Below, piece by piece: positions 38,520 through 48,318 of a stretch of DNA of 64,000 bases. The position numbers and the translations under genes are program-made. How positions within the stretch are numbered: position 1 is the first letter of the stretch; the number at the start of each line of letters is the position of its first letter. The DNA is from Corynebacterium tuberculostearicum (GTDB lineage: Bacteria; Actinomycetota; Actinomycetes; Mycobacteriales; Mycobacteriaceae), in NCBI RefSeq assembly GCF_016894265.1, contig NZ_CP069791.1:1240001-1304000 (forward strand), read 5' to 3'. The notes beneath the pieces are model-generated. The model searched no databases. It had not been told where the DNA came from and saw nothing but the letters and a program-made list of their open reading frames with translations.

Positions 38520-39911
38520 ATGACCGAGTTGCCATCCTCGTTGCGCGGGCGAGTGCTCGTAGCCGGGGCGGGAGTATCGGGGCGCGGTTGCGTCGCTATG
38601 CTGGCAAGCCTCGGGGTGGATACCACCGTGGCAGATTCCAACCAGACCGCGCTGGCGGAATTGGCGGAGGAATTCGGTGTAGCAACCGTCTCCGTCGATT
38701 CTGCCGCCCAGGGCGAGTTTGACCTTGTGGTTACTTCGCCGGGCTGGCGTCCCGATTCGCCTTTGTTGGTTGCTTTCCAGGACGCTGGGGTAGAGGTCAT
38801 CGGTGACGTGGAGCTGGCCTACCGCCTGGATCGTGCGGGCGTCTTCGGGGCGCCGCGCACCTGGCTGGTAGTTACCGGGACTAACGGCAAAACCACCACT
38901 ACCGGTATGTTGGCCCAGATTATGCAGGCTGATGCCAAGCGCACCGGCAAGCGCGCACTGGCGGTGGGCAATATCGGCGTTTCGCTTTTCGACGCCCTCA
39001 CGGCCATCCCTCGCGTCGACATTCTCTGCGCCGAGCTATCTTCTTTCCAGTTGCATTGGTCCAGCCACTTGCGCCCGGATGTGGGCGTGTTGCTGAACCT
39101 GGCAGATGATCACCTAGATTGGCACGGATCGTTCGATGCCTATGCCCGCGCGAAGGCCAAGGTGCTCTCCGGTGACGTCGCTGTGGTAGGCAAGGATGAC
39201 GCCGAGGCGGTCCGCTACGCCGCGGATACCGCAGACCTCTTCGGCTTTACTGCCGCTGAACCCACACAGGGAGAGGTGGGCGTAAGCGCCGGCCGCCTTG
39301 TCTCGCGGCTTAACGAGCAGCGCGAGGATCTCGCGTCCGCAGAGGGCATTGAGCCCGCCGGCCTGGCAGGAGTCCTCGACGCTGCGGCCGCAGCCAGCGT
39401 CGCGCGTCTGGCAGGCGCCACCCCGGAGTCCATTGCGCAGGGGCTGTCCGCATATACCGTCGCCGGGCACCGCGGCGCTGTGGTCCATGAGCATTCCGGC
39501 ATCACGTTCATCGATAATTCCAAGGCCACCAACCCGCACGCGGCGGATGCGGCGCTCAAGGGGCTCAATTCCGTGATCTGGATTGCCGGCGGGCAGTTGA
39601 AGGGCGCGGAGGTAGACGGGCTCGTCGCCAAGCACGCCGCCCACATCAAGGCCGCGGTAGTCCTGGGCGTGGATAGGGAAGAAGTTGCCTGGGCTCTCGC
39701 CGCGCACGCGCCGCATGCCCCAGTGGACGTCATCGAGACGCAGGAGCCTTTTGCAGCCATGAACGCTGCGGTGGAGGCTGCACTGCAACACGCCGACGCC
39801 GGGGATACCGTTCTTTTGGCGCCGGCTGCGGCATCGTTGGATATGTATACCGGCATGGCTCAACGCGGTGATGTATTTGCCGCGGCCGCGCGGGAGCTTA
39901 CCCGCAACTAG
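38520..39911 (+). CDS. murD: UDP-MurNAc-L-alanine:D-glutamate ligase
   Basis: Adds D-glutamate to UDP-MurNAc-Ala. The 463-residue product shows the N-terminal VLVAGAGVSGRG nucleotide-binding loop, SPGWRPDSPLL, the ATP loop VVTGTNGKTTTTGML (about 118-132), LNLADDHLDWHG and HRGAVVHEHSGITFIDNSKATNP. ATG 38520 follows AAAGAGGAATAGAG. Confidence 0.96.
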   Translation: MTELPSSLRGRVLVAGAGVSGRGCVAMLASLGVDTTVADSNQTALAELAEEFGVATVSVDSAAQGEFDLVVTSPGWRPDSPLLVAFQDAGVEVIGDVELAYRLDRAGVFGAPRTWLVVTGTNGKTTTTGMLAQIMQADAKRTGKRALAVGNIGVSLFDALTAIPRVDILCAELSSFQLHWSSHLRPDVGVLLNLADDHLDWHGSFDAYARAKAKVLSGDVAVVGKDDAEAVRYAADTADLFGFTAAEPTQGEVGVSAGRLVSRLNEQREDLASAEGIEPAGLAGVLDAAAAASVARLAGATPESIAQGLSAYTVAGHRGAVVHEHSGITFIDNSKATNPHAADAALKGLNSVIWIAGGQLKGAEVDGLVAKHAAHIKAAVVLGVDREEVAWALAAHAPHAPVDVIETQEPFAAMNAAVEAALQHADAGDTVLLAPAAASLDMYTGMAQRGDVFAAAARELTRN

Positions 39912-39940
39912 AGCTATAGATTTAAGGATCAGGAGAACAC

Positions 39941-41341
39941 ATGACGGCCACCTCCCAGCAGCGCCCGCGCTCCAAGAGTTTTGGCGACCGCGTTCGCGAG
40001 CTGCGCGAGCGCGCCCGCCAGGAAGCCGGCCTTGATTACCAGCTGCTGCGCTTTATCATCTTCTTCCTCGTGGGCATCGGCGTGCTCATGGTCTTTTCTT
40101 CCTCCATGGCTACCTCCCTGACGGAAGACGGCGGCGTATGGAACCAGGCATTGCGCCAGTGCGTGATGGTGTTCTTGGGCCTCGTTGCCTTTTGGTTCGG
40201 CCTCAAAATTTCGCCGCATACCCTGCGCAAATGCGTGCCGTGGATTGTGGGCCTGTCCATCATTTTGCTCATCGCGGTGCTGATCCCCGGCGTGGGTACC
40301 GGCCGCGAGGAGGTAGGTTCCCAGTCCTGGATTTACTTGGGACCGTTCTCCCTGCAGCCCTCGGAGCTTGCCCGCGTCGCCGTAGGCATGTTTGGTGCGA
40401 CCGTATTGGCGGATAAGGAGCACAAATCCATGAAGGTGACGGATCCCTTCATGATGTACTCCCTCATTGCCGGCGTTATGTTCTTGCTCATCGTCCTTCA
40501 GGGCGACTTCGGTATGGCTTTGTCCTTGGCCCTCGTGGTGGTCTTCACCCTGATTTTCGCGGGTGTCGACTGGCGCGTTCCGGCGACCATCGGCGTCGCA
40601 GCCGTGTGCGGTTTGCTGTTTATCTTCCTTTCTGGCGGCTTCCGGTCCAACCGCTTCCACACCTATTTCGATGCCCTCGTAGGCAATATCTCCGATACTC
40701 AAGGTACGGGTTTCCAGTCCTATCAGGGCTTTCTCTCGCTTGCCGACGGCGGCTTCTGGGGCGTTGGCATTGGCCAATCCCGTGCCAAGTGGTTCTACCT
40801 GCCCGAGGCGAAAAATGACTTTATTTTCGCCATCGTGGGTGAGGAACTCGGCTGGTGGGGCGGTGCGCTCGTCATCGTGCTATTCGCCGCACTGGGCTAT
40901 GTGGGCTTGCGCACCGCGATGCGCGCACAGAACCAGTTCCAGTCCCTGCTGGCCGCAACGTTGACCATCGGTGTGGTCACCCAGGCCTTTGTGAATATTG
41001 GCTACGTCATTGGCCTGCTGCCGGTGACCGGTATTCAGCTGCCCATGATTTCTGCCGGCGGTACCGCGGCGATCATCACGATTGGCTCGATGGGCATCCT
41101 GTGCAACGTGGCGCGTCACGAACCGATGCAAATTTCCGCCATGCAGAATTTCGGCCGCCCGCTGTTCGACCGCCTTTTGTTCATCGGCGAGCCGCAGCCA
41201 GTGCCGAAGCCGAAGAAGAAGCAGCAGGGCCGTCACGCCCGCCCGCAGGAGCCGCGCTCCCGCGTGCGCGAGGAGCGCTTTGGTCGCCCCGTAACCGGAA
41301 GCGGCCGCCGCTATCCGCGCGCCGAGCGCCGCTATCGCTAG
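39941..41341 (+). CDS. ftsW: Septal peptidoglycan glycosyltransferase FtsW (SEDS family)
   Basis: Polymerises lipid II at the septum together with FtsI. The 466-residue product has ten predicted helices, the SEDS motifs SQSWIYLGPFSLQPSELARV and DGGFWGVGIGQSRAKWFYLPEAKNDF, and LPVTGIQLPMISAGGTA. A basic cytoplasmic tail of about 60 residues rich in Lys, Arg and Pro follows. The start at ATG 39941 has AAGGATCAGGAG upstream. Murein-precursor genes on both sides support the role. Confidence 0.95.
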   Translation: MTATSQQRPRSKSFGDRVRELRERARQEAGLDYQLLRFIIFFLVGIGVLMVFSSSMATSLTEDGGVWNQALRQCVMVFLGLVAFWFGLKISPHTLRKCVPWIVGLSIILLIAVLIPGVGTGREEVGSQSWIYLGPFSLQPSELARVAVGMFGATVLADKEHKSMKVTDPFMMYSLIAGVMFLLIVLQGDFGMALSLALVVVFTLIFAGVDWRVPATIGVAAVCGLLFIFLSGGFRSNRFHTYFDALVGNISDTQGTGFQSYQGFLSLADGGFWGVGIGQSRAKWFYLPEAKNDFIFAIVGEELGWWGGALVIVLFAALGYVGLRTAMRAQNQFQSLLAATLTIGVVTQAFVNIGYVIGLLPVTGIQLPMISAGGTAAIITIGSMGILCNVARHEPMQISAMQNFGRPLFDRLLFIGEPQPVPKPKKKQQGRHARPQEPRSRVREERFGRPVTGSGRRYPRAERRYR

Positions 41342-41351
41342 GCGGCGCTGG

Positions 41352-41357
41352 TAGCCT
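41352..41357 (+). promoter_or_regulatory. Candidate -10 hexamer (TAGCCT) for murG
   Basis: TAGCCT, 7 nt, then ATG 41365, and no ribosome binding site at normal distance. It suggests an internal leaderless promoter within the dcw cluster. Confidence 0.35.
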
Positions 41358-41364
41358 TTAGGCT

Positions 41365-42465
41365 ATGAATTCCACGCCTATTTCCGTCGTCATCGCAGGT
41401 GGCGGCACCGCCGGACATATTGAACCCGCCCTCGCCGTGGGCGAAGCTTTGCGCGAGCGCCACGGCGCACGCATCACCGCTCTCGGTACCGAAAAGGGCC
41501 TCGAGCGCGATATCATTCCCGCCCGCGGCGTGGACCTTAGCCTGATTACCCCCGTGCCAATCCCGCGCAAGGTCAACGCGCAGCTCTTCAAGCTACCGTT
41601 CAACCTCTCCCGCGCGGTGGGGGAGGCCAAGCAGGTACTCAAGGATGTCGAAGCGGATGTCGTCTTTGGCACCGGCGGCTACGTGGCCGGGCCGGCCTAT
41701 ATCGCTGCGCGATCCCTCGGCATCCCGTTCTATGTTCTCGAGACCAATGCTTTGGCTGGAATGGCCAATAAGCTCGGCGTGAAGATGGGCGGCATTGGAC
41801 TCAACGCCCACCCGGATTCTGGCATGCCGGGCGAGGTCGTTGGCATTCCCGTTCGGCCGAGCCTGGCAGACGACCCGAATGGCAACCTGGCCGCAGACGC
41901 GCGCACCAAGTGGAACCTGGCCGAGCTTCCCACCATTCTCATCACCGGCGGGTCCCAAGGCGCAGCCAGCATCAACCGCGCCGTTGCCGGAGCGGTAGAG
42001 GACTTGGCACAGGACTTCCAGCTTCTGCACGCCTATGGCAAGAAGAATGACCCGCCCGCAGAACACCCGAACTACGCCGCACTGCCGTATATCGAGGACA
42101 TGGGCTCCGCCCTTGCGGTAGCTGACCTCGTCGTGTGCCGCTCCGGCGCGATGACCGTTGCCGAAGTATCCGCCGCAGGCCTGCCGGCCATCTACGTTCC
42201 GCTGCCGCACGGCAATGGCGAACAGGCGCTCAATTCCCGCGAAGTGGTCGAGGCAGGCGCCGCCATCCAGATTCCGGACGCGGAGCTGACCCCAGAGCGA
42301 CTCATCTCCGAGGTGCGTGGCATTCTCGATGACCCGCAACGCCTCGAGTCGATGACACACGCCGCCGCCCATGCTAGCGCCGGAGACGTCGCAAATACCA
42401 TCGCAGACCGCATCGCCGCCCGCGTATCCGAGGCCGAAAACGCAGCTGGAAGGAAGGATAAGTAA
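41365..42465 (+). CDS. murG: Lipid II synthase MurG (GlcNAc transferase)
   Basis: GT28 glycosyltransferase that adds GlcNAc to lipid I at the inner membrane face. The 366-residue product has the N-terminal glycine loop VIAGGGTAGHIEPALA, the second loop ITGGSQGAASIN and the UDP-GlcNAc-binding CRSGAMTVAEVSAAGLPAIYVPLPH. It ends exactly where murC begins. Confidence 0.96.
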   Translation: MNSTPISVVIAGGGTAGHIEPALAVGEALRERHGARITALGTEKGLERDIIPARGVDLSLITPVPIPRKVNAQLFKLPFNLSRAVGEAKQVLKDVEADVVFGTGGYVAGPAYIAARSLGIPFYVLETNALAGMANKLGVKMGGIGLNAHPDSGMPGEVVGIPVRPSLADDPNGNLAADARTKWNLAELPTILITGGSQGAASINRAVAGAVEDLAQDFQLLHAYGKKNDPPAEHPNYAALPYIEDMGSALAVADLVVCRSGAMTVAEVSAAGLPAIYVPLPHGNGEQALNSREVVEAGAAIQIPDAELTPERLISEVRGILDDPQRLESMTHAAAHASAGDVANTIADRIAARVSEAENAAGRKDK

Positions 42466-43929
42466 ATGACCGATCCCGCACATTACGATCTGCGCCGCGT
42501 CCACCTCATCGGCATTGGTGGTTCCGGAATGTCGGGGCTCGCGCGAATCCTCGCCGCTCGCGGCGGAGTGGTCACTGGTTCCGATGTCAAAGACTCCACC
42601 CCGGTGGAGGTGCTGCGGACCATGGGCGCCAAGGTCGCCATCGGCCATGCCGCGGAAAATCTGCGACTGTCAGGTGAGCTGCCTACCGTCGTAGTAACCT
42701 CGTTTGCCGCCATCCCCCAAGACAACCCGGAGCTAGTAGCCGCAAAGGATAACGATATCCCGGTAATTCGCCGCTCCGATCTGCTCGCCGCCTTGATGGA
42801 AGGCCACCAGCAGGTGTTGCTGGCTGGCACCCATGGCAAAACCTCCACCACGTCGATGACCGTAAGCGCGATGCAACACGCGGGTCTTGATCCTTCCTTC
42901 GCCATCGGCGGCCAGCTCAACCGCGCGGGTACCAATGCTCACGGTGGCACCGGGGAAGCGTTCGTCGCCGAGGCTGATGAATCCGATGCCTCCCTGCTGC
43001 GCTATAGCCCTGACATCGCGGTGCTCACGACTATCGAGCCCGACCACCTCGACTTCTTCCACAGCGAGGAAGCCTATTTCCAAGTCTTCGATGACTTTGC
43101 TGACTTGGTTACCCCGGAGACCGGCTACCTTGTTGTGTGTGCTGAAGACGAGCATGCTGCCCGGGCTGGCGAGCGGGCGCTGGAGCGCGGCATCAACGTC
43201 GTGGCCTACGGCTCGCCGGAGAAGTCTTTTACCTCTACCGTGCCACTGGCGGCCGAGTTGGTCCGCGAAGAGACCACCGCGGAAGGCATGGACACCACCG
43301 TCAAAGTCAACCTTCCTGGCGTTTCTGAAACCGTGCGCTACGAGCTGCAGATCCCAGGCCACCACATGGTGCTCAATTCCATGGGCGCCTTGATCGCTGG
43401 CGTGCTCTCCGGCGGCACCCCGGCTGACATCGCCGAGGGATTGGCTGATTTTGGCGGTGTGCGCCGGCGCTTTGAGTACCGGGGGAGCGTCGACAAGCAG
43501 GGCAAACCCGTGCGGGTCTTTGATGATTATGCGCACCATCCCACCGAGGTTGCGGCAGTGCTGCGGGCCGCCCGCGCCAAGGTCGAGGCGGAAGGCCACG
43601 GCGGGCGCGTTATCGCGTGTTTCCAGCCGCACCTGTACTCGCGCACCATGGAATTCGACGCCGAGTTTGCCCAGGCACTCTCGCTTGCCGACGCCGCCGT
43701 GGTACTCGACATCTACGGCGCTCGCGAACAGCCCGTGGAGGGAATTACCTCCCGCATCATTACCGATAAGATGCCCGCTGATATGCAGGTCATCTTCGAG
43801 CCGGATTTTTCCGCCGCCGCCCGCGACGTTGTGTCGGTGGTGGAGCCAGGAGATGTGGTGCTGACCATCGGAGCTGGCTCGGTAACCATGGTGGCGGCGG
43901 AAATCCTCGATGAATTGCGGGCAAGCTAG
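42466..43929 (+). CDS. murC: UDP-N-acetylmuramate:L-alanine ligase
   Basis: First Mur ligase of the pathway. The 487-residue product has [17 protein letters not shown] at the N-terminus, the ATP loop [14 protein letters not shown] (about 119-132), [18 protein letters not shown] and [10 protein letters not shown]. The ATG directly follows the murG stop (AAGGATAAGTAA upstream). Its stop shares bases with the ftsQ GTG. Confidence 0.96.
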   Translation: MTDPAHYDLRRVHLIGIGGSGMSGLARILAARGGVVTGSDVKDSTPVEVLRTMGAKVAIGHAAENLRLSGELPTVVVTSFAAIPQDNPELVAAKDNDIPVIRRSDLLAALMEGHQQVLLAGTHGKTSTTSMTVSAMQHAGLDPSFAIGGQLNRAGTNAHGGTGEAFVAEADESDASLLRYSPDIAVLTTIEPDHLDFFHSEEAYFQVFDDFADLVTPETGYLVVCAEDEHAARAGERALERGINVVAYGSPEKSFTSTVPLAAELVREETTAEGMDTTVKVNLPGVSETVRYELQIPGHHMVLNSMGALIAGVLSGGTPADIAEGLADFGGVRRRFEYRGSVDKQGKPVRVFDDYAHHPTEVAAVLRAARAKVEAEGHGGRVIACFQPHLYSRTMEFDAEFAQALSLADAAVVLDIYGAREQPVEGITSRIITDKMPADMQVIFEPDFSAAARDVVSVVEPGDVVLTIGAGSVTMVAAEILDELRAS

Positions 43930-44600
43930 TGCGCGTATCCGCAAAGCTCATCGCTGGGGTCATCGCCGCAATTGTCGCCGTGGCGCTCATAGCGGCCGCC
44001 GTGATGTGGACAGTTCCGGTCCTGAAGGTACGCAATTTTCAGGTGGAGGGCGTCCATCAGCTCGATTCCACACAGGTGGAGGAAGCCTCTGGGGTTCCCA
44101 AGGGCGAAAATTTGCTACGCGTTAATGCGCGCGAGGCAGCTTCCGGTGTTGCTGGATTGGACTGGGTCGATTCGGTGACAGTCTCTCGCGATTTCCCTTC
44201 GACCTTGACCATCAACGTGTCCGAGCACAAGGCTGTGGCGTTTGTAAAGCGCGATAATAAGCCCTTCCTGATCGACGACAAAGGCGAGGAGTTTACCTCC
44301 GCTGAGCCTCCCGCGGGCGCGGTTGAGGTGACGGGCTCCGTCGATAGTGGCTCGCCGCAAATCCAGGATGCCGTGCGAGCGATTGCAGCGCTTTCCGACG
44401 ACGTCCGCAAACAAGTAGCAAAGCTGGAAGTGGCGGGCGAATATTCGCTGACTTTCACCACCAAAGATGACCGGCGCATCTTCTGGGGTGCCAGCGATTC
44501 TAACGATGAGGACAAGGCGCATGCTTTTGCCACAGTGTTGAAGATGGAAGGCCGCGAGTGGAATATTTCCAACCCTGAGTTAGTCACCACCCGCGGATAG
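43929..44600 (+). CDS. ftsQ: Division protein FtsQ
   Basis: Bitopic divisome protein that recruits FtsL/FtsB. The 223-residue product has a short cytoplasmic N-terminus, one transmembrane helix (about 6-28) and a POTRA domain beginning at VRNFQVEGVHQLDSTQVEEAS, followed by the FtsQ domain with SRDFPSTLTINVSEHKAVAF. GTG 43929 overlaps the murC stop. It is the last gene before the terminator that closes this part of the cluster. Confidence 0.94.
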   Translation: MRVSAKLIAGVIAAIVAVALIAAAVMWTVPVLKVRNFQVEGVHQLDSTQVEEASGVPKGENLLRVNAREAASGVAGLDWVDSVTVSRDFPSTLTINVSEHKAVAFVKRDNKPFLIDDKGEEFTSAEPPAGAVEVTGSVDSGSPQIQDAVRAIAALSDDVRKQVAKLEVAGEYSLTFTTKDDRRIFWGASDSNDEDKAHAFATVLKMEGREWNISNPELVTTRG

Positions 44601-44641
44601 GGCGACGGGTGCCCCCGCAGGTGCCTTTATCGCTCTTGTGG

Positions 44642-44687
44642 GCCCGTGCAGCACCGCTTAGGCGTGTGCGCTGCACGGGCTCTTTTT
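44642..44687 (+). terminator. Intrinsic terminator between ftsQ and ftsZ
   Basis: 11-bp perfect stem (44642-44652 with 44670-44680), 17-nt loop, then TCTTTTT. It implies that ftsZ relies mainly on its own promoter. Confidence 0.88.
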
Positions 44688-44912
44688 AGTGCCTGAACCG
44701 TGGGGCGGATGATGCGGGTGTGACTTGTAAAACCGCAGGTGAGCAACCCTAAAGTGGAACTTGAGGGTCTCGACACGCGGAAAATGTGCGTGAAAATTAC
44801 ACCGCTGTCGTTAAAGATGGAAAGGAACGCGATTCGCCTTCGGCGGAGCGCATTACATTCCTCGTTTAATGCACGTGCAGACTTAAAGTAGCGAAAGGTG
44901 AGACCTACTCAC
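44688..44912 (+). promoter_or_regulatory. ftsZ promoter/leader region
   Basis: 225 bp with candidate -10 elements (TTAAAGA about 44812, TTAAAGT about 44883), a small CGCC-TTC-GGCG hairpin near 44837-44847 and a GAAAGG sequence 14 nt before ATG 44913. No gene is seen. Confidence 0.45.
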
Positions 44913-46232
44913 ATGATCTCTTCCAATAACAATCTCGCGGATATCAAGGTCGTCGGCGTCGGCGGCGGCGGCGTCAACGCCGTCAACCGCATGATCGAAG
45001 AAGGCCTCAAGGGTGTTCAGTTCGTCGCCATCAACACCGACTCCCAGGCCCTCATTTTCTCCGATGCAGACACCAAGCTCGACATTGGCCGTGAGGCCAC
45101 CCGTGGCCTCGGCGCCGGCGCTAACCCTGAGGTAGGAAAGACCTCCGCAGAAGACCACAAGTCCGAAATTGAAGACGCCCTCGAGGGCTCCGACATGGTC
45201 TTCGTGACTGCCGGCGAGGGTGGCGGCACCGGCACCGGTGCTGCTCCGGTCGTGGCGTCTATCGCGAAGAAAATGGGTGCGCTGACCGTCGGTGTTGTCA
45301 CCCGCCCGTTCAAGTTCGAAGGCGCTCGCCGTACCCGCCAGGCCATGGCCGGCATTGAGGAGCTGCGCGAGGTCTGCGATACCCTCATCGTCATTCCGAA
45401 CGATCGCCTGATGCAGCTCGGTGGGGAAGAGCTCTCCATCGTTGAGGCTTTCCGTGCTGCCGATGAGGTGCTGCACAATGGTGTGCAGGGTATTACCAAC
45501 CTGATCACCATCCCGGGCATGATCAACGTCGACTTTGCGGACGTCCGCTCCGTTATGTCTGACGCTGGCTCCGCGCTGATGGGCATCGGTTCCGCCCGCG
45601 GTGATAACCGCGCCATGACCGCTGCTGAGCAAGCCATTAACTCCCCGCTGTTGGAATCCACGATGGAAGGCGCCAAGGGCGTGCTGCTGTCCATCGCCGG
45701 CGGCTCCGATCTCGGCCTGCACGAAGTAAACGCCGCCGCCTCCATGGTGGAAGAGCGCGCTGACGAAGACGTCAACCTCATCTTCGGTACCATCATCGAT
45801 GACACCCTGGGCGATGAAATCCGCATCACTATCATTGCCACCGGTTTCGATGCCGAGGCCAATATGACCCAGGCCGCTGCGCAGCAGCAGCCGCAGCAGG
45901 AACAGCGCAAGCCGGGCTCCCTTTTTGACAATCGCCAGCGCGAAGCCGCAGAACCCGTCACCCCGGCACCGGCGCAGCCCGCTGCCGCTCAGCCGGTACA
46001 GGATGACTACTCTCCGCGCCACTCCTACGAGCCGCGCGCCGGCCAGGAGCGAGAGCGCTACGCCCCGCAGCGCCCCGCCGAGGAGCGTCGCCCAGAATCT
46101 AGCGGTCTGTTCACCAACTCTGACCGTTTCTCCCGCGAGGAGCGCCGCGATGACTACCGTTTGTCCCGCCCGTCGCAGCGTCGTGACGATGACGGCGACG
46201 ACGATCTGGACGTGCCTTCCTTCATGCGCTAA
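44913..46232 (+). CDS. ftsZ: Cell division GTPase FtsZ
   Basis: Tubulin-like GTPase that forms the Z ring. The 439-residue product has [16 protein letters not shown], the tubulin signature [13 protein letters not shown] (about 98-110), NDRLMQL, the T7-loop [11 protein letters not shown] and a long Gln/Pro/Arg-rich linker. The C-terminal peptide [10 protein letters not shown] is typical of actinobacterial FtsZ and binds SepF. ATG 44913 is chosen because homologues start just before SxNN.LA.IKVVG; an upstream GTG at 44898 is in frame. Confidence 0.97.
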   Translation: MISSNNNLADIKVVGVGGGGVNAVNRMIEEGLKGVQFVAINTDSQALIFSDADTKLDIGREATRGLGAGANPEVGKTSAEDHKSEIEDALEGSDMVFVTAGEGGGTGTGAAPVVASIAKKMGALTVGVVTRPFKFEGARRTRQAMAGIEELREVCDTLIVIPNDRLMQLGGEELSIVEAFRAADEVLHNGVQGITNLITIPGMINVDFADVRSVMSDAGSALMGIGSARGDNRAMTAAEQAINSPLLESTMEGAKGVLLSIAGGSDLGLHEVNAAASMVEERADEDVNLIFGTIIDDTLGDEIRITIIATGFDAEANMTQAAAQQQPQQEQRKPGSLFDNRQREAAEPVTPAPAQPAAAQPVQDDYSPRHSYEPRAGQERERYAPQRPAEERRPESSGLFTNSDRFSREERRDDYRLSRPSQRRDDDGDDDLDVPSFMR

Positions 46233-46243
46233 GCGCAAAGCGC

Positions 46244-46249
46244 TACGCT
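46244..46249 (+). promoter_or_regulatory. Candidate -10 hexamer (TACGCT) for pgeF
   Basis: TACGCT, 7 nt, then ATG 46257, and no ribosome binding site. Leaderless initiation right after ftsZ is predicted. Confidence 0.35.
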
Positions 46250-46256
46250 GGTGTGC

Positions 46257-46988
46257 ATGCCAGTAAACGAGGAACATCGCACCACACGCCCCGTCCGCAT
46301 GGTTTTTACTAGCCGTGCTGGCGGGGCGTCTGCTATTCCATACGACTCCTTCAACTTGGGGCACCACGTCGGCGATGACCCCGACGCGGTTGCCGCTAAC
46401 CGCGAGCGCCTGAAGCGCGTGACCGGTCTGGACGACATCGTGTGGATGGAACAGCTTCACACCAATACCGTCACCGTCGTCGATGGTCCACAGGACGAGC
46501 CCGTGCCAGCCACAGACGCAATTGTCACCACCCAGCGCCGCTTGGGCTTGGGCGTCCTTGTTGCGGATTGCACGCCGGTGCTGCTTGTCGACGTCACCGC
46601 TGGCGTCATCGCCGCCGCCCACGCTGGCCGCCTTGGCGCCCGCAACGGCCTTGTGGTCAATACCGTGCGCGAAATGCAGAAGCTTGGCGCACAGCCCGAG
46701 CGCATTCAGGTGGTCATGGGGCCGGCCGCTTCCGGAAAGAACTACGAAGTGCCTGAGGAAATGGCCAATGACGTCGAGAGTCGCTTGCCCGGTTCCAAGA
46801 CTCGGACGTCGAAGGGCACGTGGGGCATCGATGTGCGCGCAGGGCTGATTCGCCAGCTCATGGGGCTAGGCATCACCGCGATTGAATCCGACCCGCGCTG
46901 CACCATCGAAGACGAAGACTTCTTTTCCTATCGCCGCGAAGGCACCACCGGCCGCCAGGCTGGATTAATTTGGTTGGAGGCTAAGTAA
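46257..46988 (+). CDS. pgeF: PgeF/YfiH-type peptidoglycan editing factor (DUF152)
   Basis: Multicopper-oxidase-like-fold protein of the YfiH family. E. coli PgeF prevents misincorporation of L-Ser into peptidoglycan stem peptides, and some homologues act on purine nucleosides. The 243-residue product has MVFTSRAGG, the zinc-site residues in MEQLHT and VADCTPVLLVDV, and AAHAGRLGARNG, where many bacteria have HAGWRG. The gene lies between ftsZ and the PLP protein, as in many bacteria, and its stop overlaps the next start. Confidence 0.88.
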   Translation: MPVNEEHRTTRPVRMVFTSRAGGASAIPYDSFNLGHHVGDDPDAVAANRERLKRVTGLDDIVWMEQLHTNTVTVVDGPQDEPVPATDAIVTTQRRLGLGVLVADCTPVLLVDVTAGVIAAAHAGRLGARNGLVVNTVREMQKLGAQPERIQVVMGPAASGKNYEVPEEMANDVESRLPGSKTRTSKGTWGIDVRAGLIRQLMGLGITAIESDPRCTIEDEDFFSYRREGTTGRQAGLIWLEAK

Positions 46989-47686
46989 TGTCAGACCGAA
47001 AGGCACAGCTAGAACAAAACCTATCGGCCACCCTTGCCGAGATTGAACGGCTAGCAGCGCAGTCAGGGCGAAAACCACCGCAGCTGTTGCCGGTAACGAA
47101 GTTTCACCCAGCTGCCGATATTGCCCTGCTGGCAGAGCTAGGAATTACCGACGTCGCCGAAAACCGGGAGCAAGAAGCCCGCGCCAAGGCCGCTGAGCTG
47201 CCGCAGCTGCGTTTCCACATGATTGGCCAAATTCAGACCAAAAAAGCCAACCATGTGGCTCGTTGGGCCGCCAGCGTCCATTCGCTTGATTCCCTCAAGC
47301 TCGCCCACGCGCTGGAGCGGGGAGTTTCCTTAGCCAAGGAACGAGGCGAGCGCGAAAGCAATTTGCCGGTATTTATCCAAGTCTCCGCCGACGGCGATGG
47401 CGCTCGAGGTGGGGTAACTCCGGACGCGCTCGATGAGGTCGTGCGTGCCGTGGAAAAAGCGCAGCACCTAGAACTTGCCGGACTCATGGTGGTTCCGCCA
47501 CTTGATGCCGATGCTGGCGAGGTATTCCGAAACGTCCGCGGAGAGGTAGATCGCTTATCCTCTGAGCTGAATCGACCGTTGAAATTCTCTGCTGGCATGA
47601 GCGCGGACGTGGCCGAGGCAATTGCTGCGGGCAGTGATATCGTGCGTGTCGGAACCAGTATCATGGGGCCGCGGCCAGTAGGTTAA
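46988..47686 (+). CDS. YggS/PLPBP family pyridoxal-5'-phosphate homeostasis protein
   Basis: PLP-binding single-domain TIM barrel without known catalysis; it affects vitamin B6 and amino-acid homeostasis. The 232-residue product has LLPVTKFHP, in which the PLP-binding lysine is Lys38 or nearby, NREQEARAKAAEL, FHMIGQIQTKKANHV and SAGMSADVAEAIAAGSDIVRVGTSIMG. ATG 46988 overlaps the pgeF stop. Placement between ftsZ and sepF is conserved. Confidence 0.92.
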   Translation: MSDRKAQLEQNLSATLAEIERLAAQSGRKPPQLLPVTKFHPAADIALLAELGITDVAENREQEARAKAAELPQLRFHMIGQIQTKKANHVARWAASVHSLDSLKLAHALERGVSLAKERGERESNLPVFIQVSADGDGARGGVTPDALDEVVRAVEKAQHLELAGLMVVPPLDADAGEVFRNVRGEVDRLSSELNRPLKFSAGMSADVAEAIAAGSDIVRVGTSIMGPRPVG

Positions 47687-47790
47687 AAATATCGCAAAAG
47701 CGCATTTCACGGCGTAAATCACATGAGTCACACTAGACACATTTTACGCGTTTAGACTTGTACAAATTTAGGTCAGAGGGAGACCCAAAA

Positions 47791-48243
47791 ATGTCATTCA
47801 TTGATAAGACGAAGGATTTCTTCGGGCTGGGCCCGGTGGACATCGAAGAGGACGATGCCTACTACAACGAGGAGCCGCGTTACTCCGAAAATAGCTCCTC
47901 GGCCTACGCGCCTCGCCGCGCCCCGCAGTCCTATGAGCCGGCCCCAGCGCAGGAGGAATTCGTTCCGACCATCGTGGCCATCTCGCTGACGTCTTTCAAT
48001 GATGCCGCCAAGGTAGGCGAGCCCTTCCGCGACGGCGATGCCGTTGTCTTCGAGTTGACTGACGCCGAAAAGGCCACCGCCAAGCGCTTCATCGACTTCG
48101 CTGCCGGCCTCTGCTTCGGCCTGGAGGGGCGTATGCTCAACCTCACCAAGGGCATGGACACTGAGCGCAAGGTCTTTTCCATCGTGCCGAAGTCTGCGGA
48201 CATTGCAAAGCACGAGCTCGAGCGTGCCGCAGGCCTGCGCTAA
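47791..48243 (+). CDS. sepF: Division protein SepF
   Basis: Membrane-binding FtsZ anchor of Gram-positive bacteria; in corynebacteria it is the main tether of the Z ring. The 150-residue product begins with an amphipathic helix (MSFIDKTKDFFGLG), an acidic/Pro-rich linker, then the SepF core (about 65-148) with DGDAVVFELTDAEKATAKRFIDFAAGL. ATG 47791 follows GGGAGA; the longer frame from 47758 lacks the amphipathic start. The last part of FtsZ encoded nearby is its partner. Confidence 0.94.
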   Translation: MSFIDKTKDFFGLGPVDIEEDDAYYNEEPRYSENSSSAYAPRRAPQSYEPAPAQEEFVPTIVAISLTSFNDAAKVGEPFRDGDAVVFELTDAEKATAKRFIDFAAGLCFGLEGRMLNLTKGMDTERKVFSIVPKSADIAKHELERAAGLR

Positions 48244-48259
48244 GCGGCGCGGTTCATTT

Positions 48260-48299
48260 AGCCCCCGTGGAGTGCCGATTGGGCACCCGCGGGGGTTTA
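48260..48299 (+). terminator. Intrinsic terminator after sepF
   Basis: CCCCCG/CGGGGG outer stem (48262-48267 with 48290-48295) with an inner GTGCC/GGCAC stem, followed by TTT. Confidence 0.75.
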
Positions 48300-48304
48300 T
48301 TCGA

Positions 48305-48310
48305 TAGGCT
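48305..48310 (+). promoter_or_regulatory. Candidate -10 hexamer (TAGGCT) for the YggT gene
   Basis: TAGGCT, 8 nt, then GTG 48319, with no ribosome binding site. Because the terminator lies just upstream, this gene needs its own promoter. Confidence 0.45.
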
Positions 48311-48318
48311 CGGTCATT

